This document shows positions 23,401 through 36,656 of a stretch of DNA of 64,000 nt, piece after piece. The stretch covers positions 3,656,600 through 3,720,599 of the forward strand of contig NC_051115.1 of the NCBI RefSeq assembly GCF_014839805.1. Reading direction: 5' to 3'. Made by a program: the position numbers and the translations under genes. Positions within the stretch are counted from its first letter, which is position 1. Each line of letters starts with the position of its first letter. Origin of the DNA: Manduca sexta. Taxonomy: Eukaryota; Arthropoda; Insecta; Lepidoptera; Sphingidae. Under the pieces are notes generated by a model. The model saw only the letters and a program-made list of their open reading frames with translations, was not told where the DNA came from and ran no database searches.

Positions 23401-26400
23401 AGAATTCGCCACTAGAGGAGTATTTATCTTGACCGCTGAAAAATGTTACAATTACTTTATATTTAAATATTTACAAGGGTTTATATACTTTTTTATAAAT
23501 TTCTTTACTAGGGCTCTTTTTTTTGTATTTTTTTTTGATTCCCTATAGGCTTATGACTTTTTTGCGAAAAAAAATAAAAAAAGTAAATAGTATTTTCTGC
23601 GCACAATAATAATAATGTTTTCGTAGGTATTAAGAGTTATTATATGTGTATATAATTAATAAAGATTTTATTTCCATTTAATTTAGTAACAAAATGGTTC
23701 GTTGATTCTATGTCTAGTGTCTACTTAAAAGAAATAGCAACCAGAAGTTTGATTTGCACATGACCTTTTCATTTAGTTCTCCTTTACCTATCACCCTTAT
23801 ACGAATAAGGGTTAGTCATTAAGGTTATACCTCAAGGTCCATTTTCATACATTTTGTTTCACCTTTAATCTGGGTAACTAAACAAGTATTGACAAGTAAA
23901 GAATTTAAATTCACGTCTAGTTAGTGATTAGTTCTCGCAGTTGAAAGAAAAACGTAAAAATAATTAATAATCATGGATATTTCGGCCTTTAAAATTTCGT
24001 CATATTAAATGAAAATTAATAATAAAAGGTAACATAAAAAAGATTTGACTGCATGTAAATAACGTACAGTATATATTTTTAGTGTTTTTTAAATTTCAAA
24101 TCTACATCTTCGAAATATAGGGTTAGCGCGTCGTTTTGATGGGGGTTGCTTCACAAGGGTAACCTTTACAGTCCCTGATTATTTGTACATAATTACAATG
24201 ACTAAGAACTTTAAACTTAGAAACGTAGATTTGAATACTATAATGTAAAATACTTAAAACGTAAAAACATAGAGTATTAAGCTTACCGGGTGCTGAAAAT
24301 TTATGTTTATTAGTTTTTTTTTTATTTTAGTTCTTTTTGACAAAAATACCTGGTCTATTAGAGTGCTGAAGTGGTAAGAATTTTGAAATATTTTTTAAAT
24401 TTCAGTTCCTTTTGGGTAAAAAACCACTCGATTATTAGAGTCCTCGATTGGTTAAAATCTAAGAAGGTTTTATCAAAGAAAATAAACTGCCGATTTTTTC
24501 TAAGAATCATTAATTGCGTCAATGCTGCTATCAAAAGCTCGTTACATAATAAATAATATTAAATATACTTACAGTCATCTGAAATAATAAAAAAAACATT
24601 TAGTGGACCCATAAAAATATAATATTATATTTAAATTGCCATTTTTAAACAGATCTCTTTGCGAGCTTTATAGTAAAGTAGTGTTTCCCGGCAAGAAGAC
24701 CGTAGCGTCTGCGCAATGCTTTAATCATTACTAAAAGTACACAAAAGGGATATTATTAGAACAAAATTAAATAAAAACCATTGGTATATTTAGAGAATTT
24801 AGTTTGGTTAAGTTCAGATGACAGGGTAAGACTAATGATTCAATATTACTGCTAAAACCGACAGTACCTAAAACAGTCTTGAGTGTCATTTTTTTACGTA
24901 CCACAATGATTTGCCTGTGATTTAAAAATGCCACATACATTTGCTTATCACTATGCATTGAAACTATATTGAGTATACGGTCTTACTCTGTTATCCGAAC
25001 TTACCCAACGTACTAAATACTTACTTTCGAACACAGCTAATATTTTTCTGTAAATTTTGCTGTCCTTTTTAAATAAACCCATGTACACACACGAGTTTGT
25101 GTCGTCAAAACTGTAAGGAAACGGCGATGTGATTATTTCAGATTGCAACATTTTCATTAATACTCCGCTCTATTGGTCATAGCGTGATGGTATATAGCCT
25201 ATAGTCTTCCTCGATACACGGGCTATTCAAAACTAAAATATTTTTAATTACAACTAATAGTTCCTGAGATTAGCGCGTTCTAAAGCAAATCAGAGAAATC
25301 TAACAGCTCATGTGATAGGACCCTTTTTTTTTATTTTATCCGTGGTGCCTTATCACTAGCTTATCTAGTTGTAAACGTCCTTATCCTTGAGGTTAAAACG
25401 CCTCCTTAGTTAATTATTTTGTCACCCGCTTTGCTATGGAGGGAAGTGGACAATTAATATTTCCAACTCCTCTCTATTTGATTAATTTCGTCGCGGAATA
25501 ATGAAAAATTAGTTTTCCCTGAGACTCGGCGAGCTTCACCGCTCGATGTCATAGAATGCCACTGCTGATCCTTACAGGAGTTGTAGTGGGTGTGAGGACG
25601 GGAAAGTCTCTTTCGAAGTAGACTCTCTGGTCCGACCAGCGCTTCGGATTACGCCGATTCGTGAGTAAACAAAATGAGAACCTGGGGAAGTTAAAGCTGA
25701 CCAGCTTGGCTCCTTGCACGACGGTGATCCTACCACCCGACAGCACGCTCTCTCCATTACACAATACGTCCAGAAGTTCACAGTTGTCGCAGGTGAAGCT
25801 AACCTGGAAACATAACACACTCTTAATAAAATAATAATAATAATATCAGCCCTGTATTATATACTTGCCCACTGCTGAGCACGAGCCTCTATTACTGAGA
25901 GGGATTAAGCCTTAGTCCACCACGCTGTAGTGCTGATTGGTAGACTTCACACACCTTCGAAATTCCTATAGAGAACTTCTCAGATGTGCAGGTTTCCTCA
26001 CGATTTTTTCCTTCACCGTTAAAGCGAACGATAAATTCACAAAGAATACACACATGATTTTAGAAAATTCAGAGGTGTGTGCACTTGGGATTTGAACCTG
26101 CGGACATTCATCTTGGCAGTCCGTTCCACAACCAACTAGGCCATCGCCGCTTTTTTGAATAAATAAAATAATGACTTATTTCAAAATTGTTAATTTGTGG
26201 CAGTCGTCAGAACACAATTTTTTTAACCGACTTCAAAAAAAGGAGGAGGTTATCAATTCGACGTGAATTTTTTTTTTTTGTATGTTTGTTACCTCAGAAC
26301 TCGCTCATTTATGAACCGATTTGGAAAATTCTTTTTTTATTCGAAAGAATTTCTCTCCAGATTGGTCCCATAATTTTTTTTTCAAGATCGCTTCGGTAGT

Positions 26401-29400
26401 TTGGTTTTAAAATTAAAAAAACTAGAAAAATAATGTCGTCCAAGGAAACGAAATCGCGATTTTAGCTTTCCTGTGACGTATTTAGTTATGTTTTTGCATT
26501 GAGTTTGGTTGACTGTACTTCTCACATACTTATACATATAGCATAACATCTTTTCCCCGTGTCAGGGGTAGGCAGAGGTGTAACATTTCATCGCGATAGT
26601 CGTACTGTGTGTGAAACATATCAGTTGTGTTTTTGGATTGGGTTTAATTGACTCTACTTCTTACATACATACATATATGTATATAACATCACACCTTTTC
26701 ACCTTTTTAGGGGTAGGTAGAGATGTAACATCACAGCGCAATAGTTATAGTATGATCGAAATATATCAGTTGTGTTTTTGCGTTAGGTTTGCTTGAATCT
26801 ACTTCTTACATAAATATATATAGCATCACACCTTTTCCCCGTGTCAGGGGTAGGCAGAGGCGTATAATTTCATCGCGATAGTCGTACTGCGTGCGAAACA
26901 CATTAGTTGTGTTTTTGTGTTGGGTTTAGTTGACTCCACTTCTTACATACATACATACATCATAGCATCACACCTTTTCCCCTTTTCAGGGGTAGGCAGA
27001 GGTGTAACACCACAGCGCGATAGTTGTTTTGTGAGCCGAATAATATCAGTTGTGTTTTTGCGTTAGGTTTGCTTGAATCTACTTCTTACGTACATATATA
27101 TAGCATCACACCTTTTCCCCTTTTCAGTGGTACTCAGAGGTGAAACTCCTCAGCGCGATAGTCGTATCGTGAGCGAAACAAAACTATGCCATTGAGACGG
27201 TCTATTTTTTACTAACACAAAAAAGCAAAAATTAAAAATATTTTTCACAAAAAATTAAACCGCCTTCAAAAACCACTCAAAACCAAAAATAATTTCACAT
27301 AACAAGTATATATTGGATACCAATTTTGGAGTCGGTGCCTAATTAAAATTGCTAGTTAAGCTAGATAAATACATTAACGAATATACGAAAACAATGTGCT
27401 GCCAGCGTACAAAGTCAGCAAGTCAGATCGTCACCGGAGACAAACACATCGCCGTAGCACAGCAAATGGAAGCTATTAAGGACATATTTAAATTTGTGAA
27501 CTGTACACTACCCAAATTCTTCCCCTGTTACATATAGCTGATCAAATGTGGGTGTATTACACTCCCTGCCTCGAAAAAAGAGGAAATAGAAAGAAGAAAC
27601 ACCATACATGTGCTTGGTATTACACCTTTCACTCTGTATGTAGTACACGCAAACCTACTCCTTTTAATCGATTTGAAAGAAATTTAGCTCATAGATGGAC
27701 TATGCAACAAATATAGCTAACTAGCAATTTTAATTAGGCACCGACTCCAAAATTGGTATCCAATATATACTTGTTATGTGAAATTATTTTTTAGTTTTGA
27801 GTGGTTTTTGAAGGCGGTTTAATTTTTTGTTAAAATTATTTTTTGTTTGCTACCTTTTCTTTTGAAGTTGCTATACTTGAGCTTATTAAAGATAGTTAAA
27901 AATGAAACCTATAACATGAAAAATAAAGGAAAAAAGCTAAAAGGTCGAAATAGAAATTGATCGTTTGACGATTCCCACAAATTGGCAATTTTGGACTGGG
28001 TCATTATTTTATTAAGAGTGCGATAATACCAGCCAGTGGCGAAAGGTCCATATTGTAAATTTTTGTTCCTTAATTTTATGATTGTTAACGTTATGAATTT
28101 TATATTTTATAATTGTTTTTTCCAATATCAATGCATGCTGTGGCAACTAAAGGTAATAAAAGTAATATCAGCCCTGTATTATATACTTGCCCACTGCTGA
28201 TCACGGGCCTCCTCTACAACTGAGAGGGATTAGGTCTTAGTCCACCACGCTGTAGTGCAGGTAGATTTCTCACATCCTCATAATTCCTATAGAGAACTTC
28301 TCAGGTATGCAGGTTTCCTCACGATGTTTTCCTTCACCGTTAAAGCAAGCGATAATTCACAAAGAATACACATATAATTTTGAAATGTCAGAAGTGTTTT
28401 TGGGTTTTGAACCTGCGGACATTCGTCTCGGCAGTCCGTTCCACATCCAACTAAGCTATCGCCGAATAATTTAAAACTAAAATAACTTCTTTGTTACCTG
28501 ACTATCATAATGCTCCCCTACTTTCGATGAGGTTTTGAGGCGGACCGCATTCAGCACTGCAATATAAGTTAGATGAAATAAATATTTTTTTTCTATTGCT
28601 TTGAATGACGAGACGAGCTTGCCGTTCGCCTGATGGTAAGCGATACGATCCATAAACAGTGGAAACACCATGCAACACTTTAAATTACAAAGTATTGTTT
28701 GGTATTCCACTGCGCTCGCCATCCTGAGACATGAGATGTTAATTATTATGTCCAGTAGTTACACTGGCTACAATATCCTTCAAACCGGAACACAACAGTG
28801 ACTACACACTGCTGCTTGGCGGTAGAAATAGATAATGCGGACTCTCACTTTGAGAGACCTACCACCAATAGAATTTTATAAATCTGTATTATGAAAGATG
28901 TAGTGACATGATTAAAATAACCTCGCTTGAAATATGAATTCTTGGTAGAAAAAACAAAAAGTTACTTACCATTTTCTGAAATGATTTTGGATTAATTATT
29001 AAGTGATATTATTTTTAGCCGATTACAGCGAAGAAAGGAAGCATAATGATTTTAACACCCTATCATCATGATCATCAGCCACATAAAGTCCACTGCTGAA
29101 CATAGTCCTTCACTAAAGATGTCCAGACGGATCTGTCGAAAGCCTGCATCCAGGATGTTCCTACGACTTATATTAAGTCGTCTGTTGCAGGTGGACGACC
29201 AACGCTGCGCTTGTGGGCACGTGGTCTCCACTCGTCTTATATATAACTTCTTGCCCTATCTGCCGTCAGTTCTGATATTTACATTTATTTTTATTTATGA
29301 ACATCCATATATTTGTCAGTATTCGTTTTATTCCAGTCTAGCCCCGCTCTTACTGAACCGATTTTGATAAATGAGGTGTCATGCGATTCGTATTTATTGT

Positions 29401-29885
29401 GCGATGGTTATAGGATAGGAATGGCGAACCAGTGATACGTGTGCCAGTGGTGGCACGCGCCAAAATAATTAATAATAAAAAAAAATATGAGCCCTGTATT
29501 ACTATCCCACTGCTGAGCACGGGCCTCCGCTTTTACAGAGAGGGATTAGGCCTTAGACGACCACGCTGGCCTAGTGCGGATTGGTAGACTTCACACACCT
29601 TCGAAATTCCTATAGAGAACTTCTCAGATGTGCGGGTTTCCTCATAATGTTTTCCTTCACCGTTAAAGCGAATGATAAATTCACAAAGAATACACACATG
29701 ATTTTAGAAAAGTCAGAGGTGTGTGCCCTTGGGATTTGAACCTGCGGACATTCGTCTTGGCAGTCCATTCTGCAACCAACTAGGCTATTGCCACTACAAG
29801 CTTGCCCTAGTGCTTTTACTATTTACACGATTCGTTCATTGGTTTGAGCAACATCACACACAGTCATAAACACGCTCACGCATTT

Positions 29886-29916
<31 letters not shown>

Positions 29917-32900
29917 CATCTACATTCATCAAAACTACAGCTTGATTAAATAAATCAGAAAACAATTTGTTTTTTTCTAAAGTAATTAACTAATATTTAA
30001 TATAGTTAAATTACTTACGAACATCTGGAATAACAATAAGAAATTATGAAAAAAGTACTAAGTATTGAGTATATATTTTTTAAAATTTGTCGGCTAAAAA
30101 TAAATTAGCTTTGGTATAATGATTTCTTATGTTTACGCGAATGTTAGGCGGATTTTATTGCGGTTTTTTATATTATAATTTTCTGCCGACGTTTCGAAGA
30201 CTACATGGTCATTGTCCTTCATGGTCGGGAAAAAATTACAATATTAAAAATAGTTGCATTTTAATTAATCTTGGTAATTAATTGGCCAATCGACGTATAA
30301 TTGTCATTGTTCTGAGACGTATAAGTATTAAATTTGATCAAATTTTTCATAATACATTAATATACTGGTTCAAGGAAGTAATTTACTCCAACGTTTTCAT
30401 AACAAAATTCAGTGTAGGCACATAAAAATATATTTTTAAAATATAATTGAAGTTTTTCTTACCCATTTCTGAAATAAACAAAAAGTATTAAAAAATATTG
30501 ATAAAAAAAATGTTATAAAATATTTCATATAATAATAAAATGTGTGTGAAAATATTTACGTGGAGCTGAAAAAAAAAATATTTTTTTTTTACTATTTGTT
30601 TAAAATATATTAATCGTTAAAAGTGAGATTAAAGTAACATTTGTCATAACATATTTTATTGAAAATATTCTAAATATCGAAAAATATATAATGATTACAA
30701 ATCTATTTAATTTTTTTAAATAATTTTATTTATAAGTTTTTGTTGCACCCATGTGGTAGGTACTTAAGAAAAAAATATATTAAAAAAAAATAGTACAATT
30801 AGCGGTCTTATCATTCAAGGCGATTTCTTTCAGACACAATGGAAACAGAAGAAAAAAGAAAACGGGTAATTATGTACAAGACAGGTTTCAATATGAAAAA
30901 AGAAAACTAAAATAAAATAACACTATAAACAAATACATAAATGTATAATTATTATAATTTTTTATTACTTTTAATGACGCGACAAGCTTGCCGTTCGCCT
31001 GATGGTAAGCGATGCGACCGATAAACAGTAGAAACACTAACACCTTGAATTACAAAGTATTTGGTATTCCACTGCGCTCGCCATCCTGAGATATGAGATA
31101 TTAATTATGTCCAGTAGGTACACTGGCTACAATGTTCAAACCTACAACAGTGACTACACACTGTTTGGCAGAAATAGACATTGCGGTGGTACCTACCCAG
31201 GCGTATTTTCACATATGAGAGATCTACCACCAGTAATATATAAAATACTAGTTGACCCGACAGACGTTGTCCCGTCTTAACTATGAATTTGCAGCGCGCA
31301 TTCTGTCAATCGCTGACAGTTATTTCAAACAATTGACAGTTATATAAAATTAATATTTTCGTAAAGTTTTCTTAAATTTACTAATTTTCCGCACAATTTT
31401 TTGAAGTTTTTCTTTCATAAGAACCTTTTTCTGACAATAACAAACACAACAAAAAAAATTTGTGAAATCGGTCCACCCGTTCGCGTGATGGCGTGACCAA
31501 GTGAAATAGGGATTCATTTATATATGTATAGACTTACAAACAACAGTCAACGCCTTCACTCTCTCTTCAGTACCGTCTTCGTTCTGTATAATCGCGAAGT
31601 AGTCCCCGAAATCCTGTGGTTTCGTGCTGTCCAGCTCTATTTCGATGAACTTTTGTCTGGAAAAAACATCTTTTATCCTTGTGGTGTATATGAATGATAA
31701 GGTAACGGGGTTTATTGATTGCTGGTGGTAAGATACGGTGGCTATGTTTATAGATTTATGGTGCAAGCACACTGATCTGCGTGACTAGGGCCTCCACAAA
31801 TGTTCCACCGTGCGGGGCCCAGTGTTGCCAGAAGGTTACATTTCTTACATTTTTCGTTACTTTTGACCCCCTCGCGTAACATGTAAGTAATTTTTATATT
31901 TAAGGCAATTTTCGTAACTTTTGATAACAACGAGATTTGTAATTATTTTTTTTTAATGTAAACAGTTTACGAACGCATTTCTATTCAACGCATCCAAATT
32001 GAACGCACCTAAAACTGGCGGGTCTAAAAAGTATTTCACTCCATATCACAGTTCACACTCAGAGATGGCTCGCCATGACAAAATGAAACGTATTTTGCAT
32101 GTATTAAAACTTGATTTTGCTTGAGTGTACGCGCGCACATTTCCTACTTCGCGAGTCCCCGCGGTTTCGTAGCTACAGAAATGCTTGCCCAAAAACACGT
32201 AAATTAAAAAAAAAAAACCAATAATGTAACTTTTGCAGCAAAAATGTAACATTTCAGGAAACGAAACGTAACTTAAGACTCAAGGGCCCTGGCAACACTG
32301 GTGCGGGCGTGCATTCGGTGTGGAGACTGGAGACTGAGCGCACAAGAATTGACGAAGGGCAAGCGTGTCACGTTATGCATTTAATTTTTGTAAGTTAACA
32401 CCTTTTATTTATTTATTTAAGTATACGGTTTTCCAGCAGACTTAACACTACAATTAAATTTATTTAAATATTATAACTTACAGCTATAGTGTAAGCCCAA
32501 GTATAATTTACTTCTTCAAAAATCAAAAGTTCATTCTATTATACTAGTTTTTGCTCTTGGCGTAGCCCGAAATGCTTTTCCACTATTATCTTTGAATTCA
32601 TATATTGAGCCATACCGGTGGCTGGCTATATAAAGCCAGCGCTATCTACTTAAAAATAAAAACTCTAATATTTCTTAGGAGAGCGAATTACAGGTTAAAG
32701 AGTAGTTTTTAAGTAATCCAGGACAAATTCTACCCGTGTGCCAAATTTCATTAAATTTTTTCCCGGAATAAAAGTATTGCACTCAAGGGTAATGTAGCTT
32801 CTTATTAATTAAAAAACACAACTAGATCGATTACTAGTGACCGAGATTTGCGCGTTAAAACAAACTTTTCATATAATAGTATAGATAAAAAAATACACTT

Positions 32901-35900
32901 TAATATGTACTATGTTAGGCAATATTGTAGGGTTTAGCCGTACGTCATTTTATTTCGGTCTTACCCCGCAATCCGAACTTACCCCAACCTTATAGGTTTA
33001 CAACGTTTATAATACTTACTTGTCATTCCCCTTAAGGCTATATCTGGAGGGGTCCAGGTTCGCTATCGTCCCATCCTGGGCTCGGAGCATTACTCCTTTC
33101 AGCACGCATCGGTTACATTTCAGAGGGATGGCCGTGGCGTTCAGAGGCTGGCTTGGGAGTAGTCCGATGGATTTTGGCTGTATTGACGTTGTTGCTACGT
33201 CTGGGGAATAAAAAAAATATAGGTACTTTATTGGAGTCAGTTTAAAAAAAATATAATTCAAATATAATAAAGGGTGAAAACGTTGGAAAAAAAAGTATTT
33301 ACAATGTTTTTTTTTTTTCATAAATTGATAAGAAAAAAATTAAGAGAAGTAAACAGTAATAAGAATATAAAAAAAGTAAAATTCCAAGAACATAAATATT
33401 TTAAATGTTTTTTTAAAGTTGAATAGAATTTGTGTTGCAAGTCAGTTGTTTTTTTTTATTTATAAAGTAAAGACACTGAATATAGCTTGGTATTACTTAA
33501 TATATTTATGAAAGGTCTGGATGTTATATGTATCCGATTATAATATATTCGGGAAAATAATTAAATACCAAGAAGTATATATAAGTATTTCACAAAATTT
33601 TAGATTTAATCGAAAAGGTTTTTATTATTTAGATAAGTACATATTTTTTACGTTCATGAATACGTACTGTATCTAACATTATTATAAAAAAAAACACTCC
33701 TATTTACATTAAAATAAAAACTTGAAAAAACTCACTTAGTGTCAAAAATTTTGGGTATTTCATCTTCTGTCTGTTGCTCTTAGACCTGAACCTCAAGTAA
33801 TACGACGCTGCATTTTCATATTTGAACGGATTGAAAGTAAACGTCACATACACGAAGTTGCCTTTTATTTCTTGAGTTACTTCGAGATTGCCCTGAAATT
33901 AGTAAAAATAAGTTAAGAAAGAAAGATTTTATTGTTAGGAAAATAACAGTATTAAATGTATAATGAAAGAAAAAAAACAAAATATACAGGGTCAATATTA
34001 TAATAATAATAATATCAGCCCTGTATTATATACTTGCCCACTGCTGAGCACGGGCCTCCTCTACTACTGAGAGGGATTAGGCCTTAGTCCACCACGCTGT
34101 AGTGCGGATTGGTAGACTTCACACACCTTCGAAATTCCTATAGAGAACTTCTTAGATGTGCAGGTTTCCTCACGATGTTTTCCTTCACCGTTAAAGCGAA
34201 CGATAAATTCACAAAGAATACACACATGACTTTAGAAAAGTTAGAGGTGTGTGCCCTTGGAATTTGAACCTGCGGACATTGGTCTTGGCAGTCCGTTCCA
34301 CACCCAACTAGGCTATCGCCGCTAGATAAAATTGACATTGACAGGGTCAATATTGACATTGCGTTACTAAATGAAACCACATACTTATTAGTCCATTGAA
34401 AAGTTACATTTGGGGTTGCGTTTTTTAGAGGACGCAATTTTATTTTTTAGAAGTGTAGGGGGGGTCAGTGTAAAGCTACAGCCAAGTTTGTGGGGTCGCC
34501 ACCCTTGTCCCACGGCCGCCATCTTGGGTTGAAATGGTTTTACGATGTATCTCTTAAACTATTTATCTAACAAAAAATTACAAACATTTTTGTTGCAAAT
34601 TAAATTCTCTACAACTTTGGTCCAGTAACTTTTGTCGTAGAACTATAAATAAAAAGTTATAAGCAAAAATGTTAAGCAATTGCTTCATCTGTCCCAAAGC
34701 GATTCAGGATCCAAGTAATTCGCGTACAAGCCGACAACCGCGGGTTTGTGTTGTACGTATTATGAACCTTATAAACACACGTTCTGATGACGTTGCAATG
34801 GACATTGCTTAACATTGAATTTCTTAACATTTTCGCTTATAACTTTTTTATTTATAGTTCTACGACAAAAGTTACTAGACCAAAGTTGTAGAGAATTTAA
34901 TTTGCAACAAAAAATGTATTTTACACGCCCTAATGCCACTACTACTACTCTAAGAGAATTCGTCGCAGCGACATCATACTTTCAGTCAGAAATATACTCA
35001 CACACGCCATATTCGCATTAAACTACAAAATGATCAAACATCAGACAACTAAAACCAGAATTTTTGATGAAAATATTCGTTATTAATTAATGATTTTTAG
35101 CACAATGTCAGCAAAGGTGAAGTAGTATGTGGTTTCATTTAGAAACGCAATGTCAAATTGACCCGGTTTTATCTACATGAAATTTCCTTTTTCATCCCTT
35201 CTCCCCTTCCTGAGTTAAATTTAAGATCCCTCCCCTGGAATTGATAACTTGCTACGCTCATAGTCACCACGTCTTCTGTGGGATAATACTACCACGGGTT
35301 CAGTTATGCTGGAGTCTTTAAAAGCTAAGGAATGTTTACTTACACTTCGGGTCTGTAAAATACGTCAATCATTAAAAACAGTTTATAATACTGAAAGTTC
35401 GTACGTTTATGTACTTTTGAATAAATCTAAACATCTTTACAAAGGTTTGCATTCTTACTAATTATTATAAATTAAAATAATTAGTTACTTGTAAAATGTT
35501 ATACATTATTTAGATTCCGTCAATATTAACTCTACCACCAGTTCGGAAAGCAGTTCTCACCAGAGAACGGGCAAGAAACTCTAGTGTTGCTCATTTCAAA
35601 ATCAGTTAAAGTGTTTATAAACTACAGTACATGATGGAGAGAAAATACAATAGCTTTTTTTTTAAATACATACAATAACATACAAACATCACGCTTTTAT
35701 ATCAGAAGGTGTAAATATACCATATATCTTCTGCCATATGTTCAGTCCCATGATGTGATAGGGGGCGGGCCTATTGCAAAATCAGTACAAATTCCTGACT
35801 CCGGTTTACTGAGCAGAACGATCCATTAACTATGTTAGTAGAAGGAAGCAAGATAGTAAAATGAAATATCAGCCCTGTATTATATACTGTCCTACTGCTA

Positions 35901-36596
35901 CACGCGCCTCCTCTACTGAAATGGATTAGGCCTTAGTCCACCACGCTGTAGTGCGGGCAGACTTCACACACCCTCAAAATTCCTATAGAGGCCTTCTCAG
36001 GTATGCAGGTTTCCTCACGATGTTTTCCTTCGCCGTTAAAGCAAGCGATAATTCACAAACACACACATGACTAGAAAAGTCAGTGTGTTTGGGTTTTGAG
36101 CCCGCAATTCGTCTCGGCAGTCCGTTTCACTCCCAAACATTCGTAGGCTGTCACCGCTTTTTTTTTAAAGTATTAAACAATAATAAAAAGACATTCAAAT
36201 AATTAAGAATTATTAAAATAATCTTACATTTTCAAGTGTTGTCAGTTTGTGTTGCTGTAAAACAAAACAATACCAAATTATAAGAGCGAAAGGTGAAATT
36301 TTTCAAAATGTAACTCGATGCTGACAGACCGACGACCTGGTGAAGGTCGCCGGAGTCCGATGGATGAGGGCGGAACAGAACCGGTCTCTGTGCCGCTCAA
36401 TGGGGGAGGACTATGTCCAGTGGACGATCCCGGATGAAATGATGAACTCGATGCAAAAAAAAAATGATCTACATATCGCTGCCAATCTATGCATATTATA
36501 AAACGAACGAATATATCTATTGTATATATTTTTTGATTAGGTATTGAAGTTAACTTGTAATTTAGATATAGTTGTGTAATGTGTATACCTGTAATA

Positions 36597-36656
<60 letters not shown>

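Larger units (their letters stand above)
25819..28023. mobile_element. MITE split by a SINE and a foldback/tandem block
   Basis: The ends CACTCTTAATAAAATAAT and ATTATTTTATTAAGAGTG match the intact copy at 37,684-37,927. The element is interrupted at 25,840 by a SINE and at about 26,222 by a 1.6-kb block, then resumes at about 27,836. Confidence 0.65.

Noticed and set aside
24895..24925. A 13-nt exon before GTACGT
   Set aside because: Length is not a multiple of three and it breaks the frame between exons 28 and 29.
25576..25681. Extension of exon 27 to the GTAAGG donor at 25,575
   Set aside because: It gives phase 0 where exon 28 needs phase 2, and the extra sequence ends inside the R interspersed repeat.
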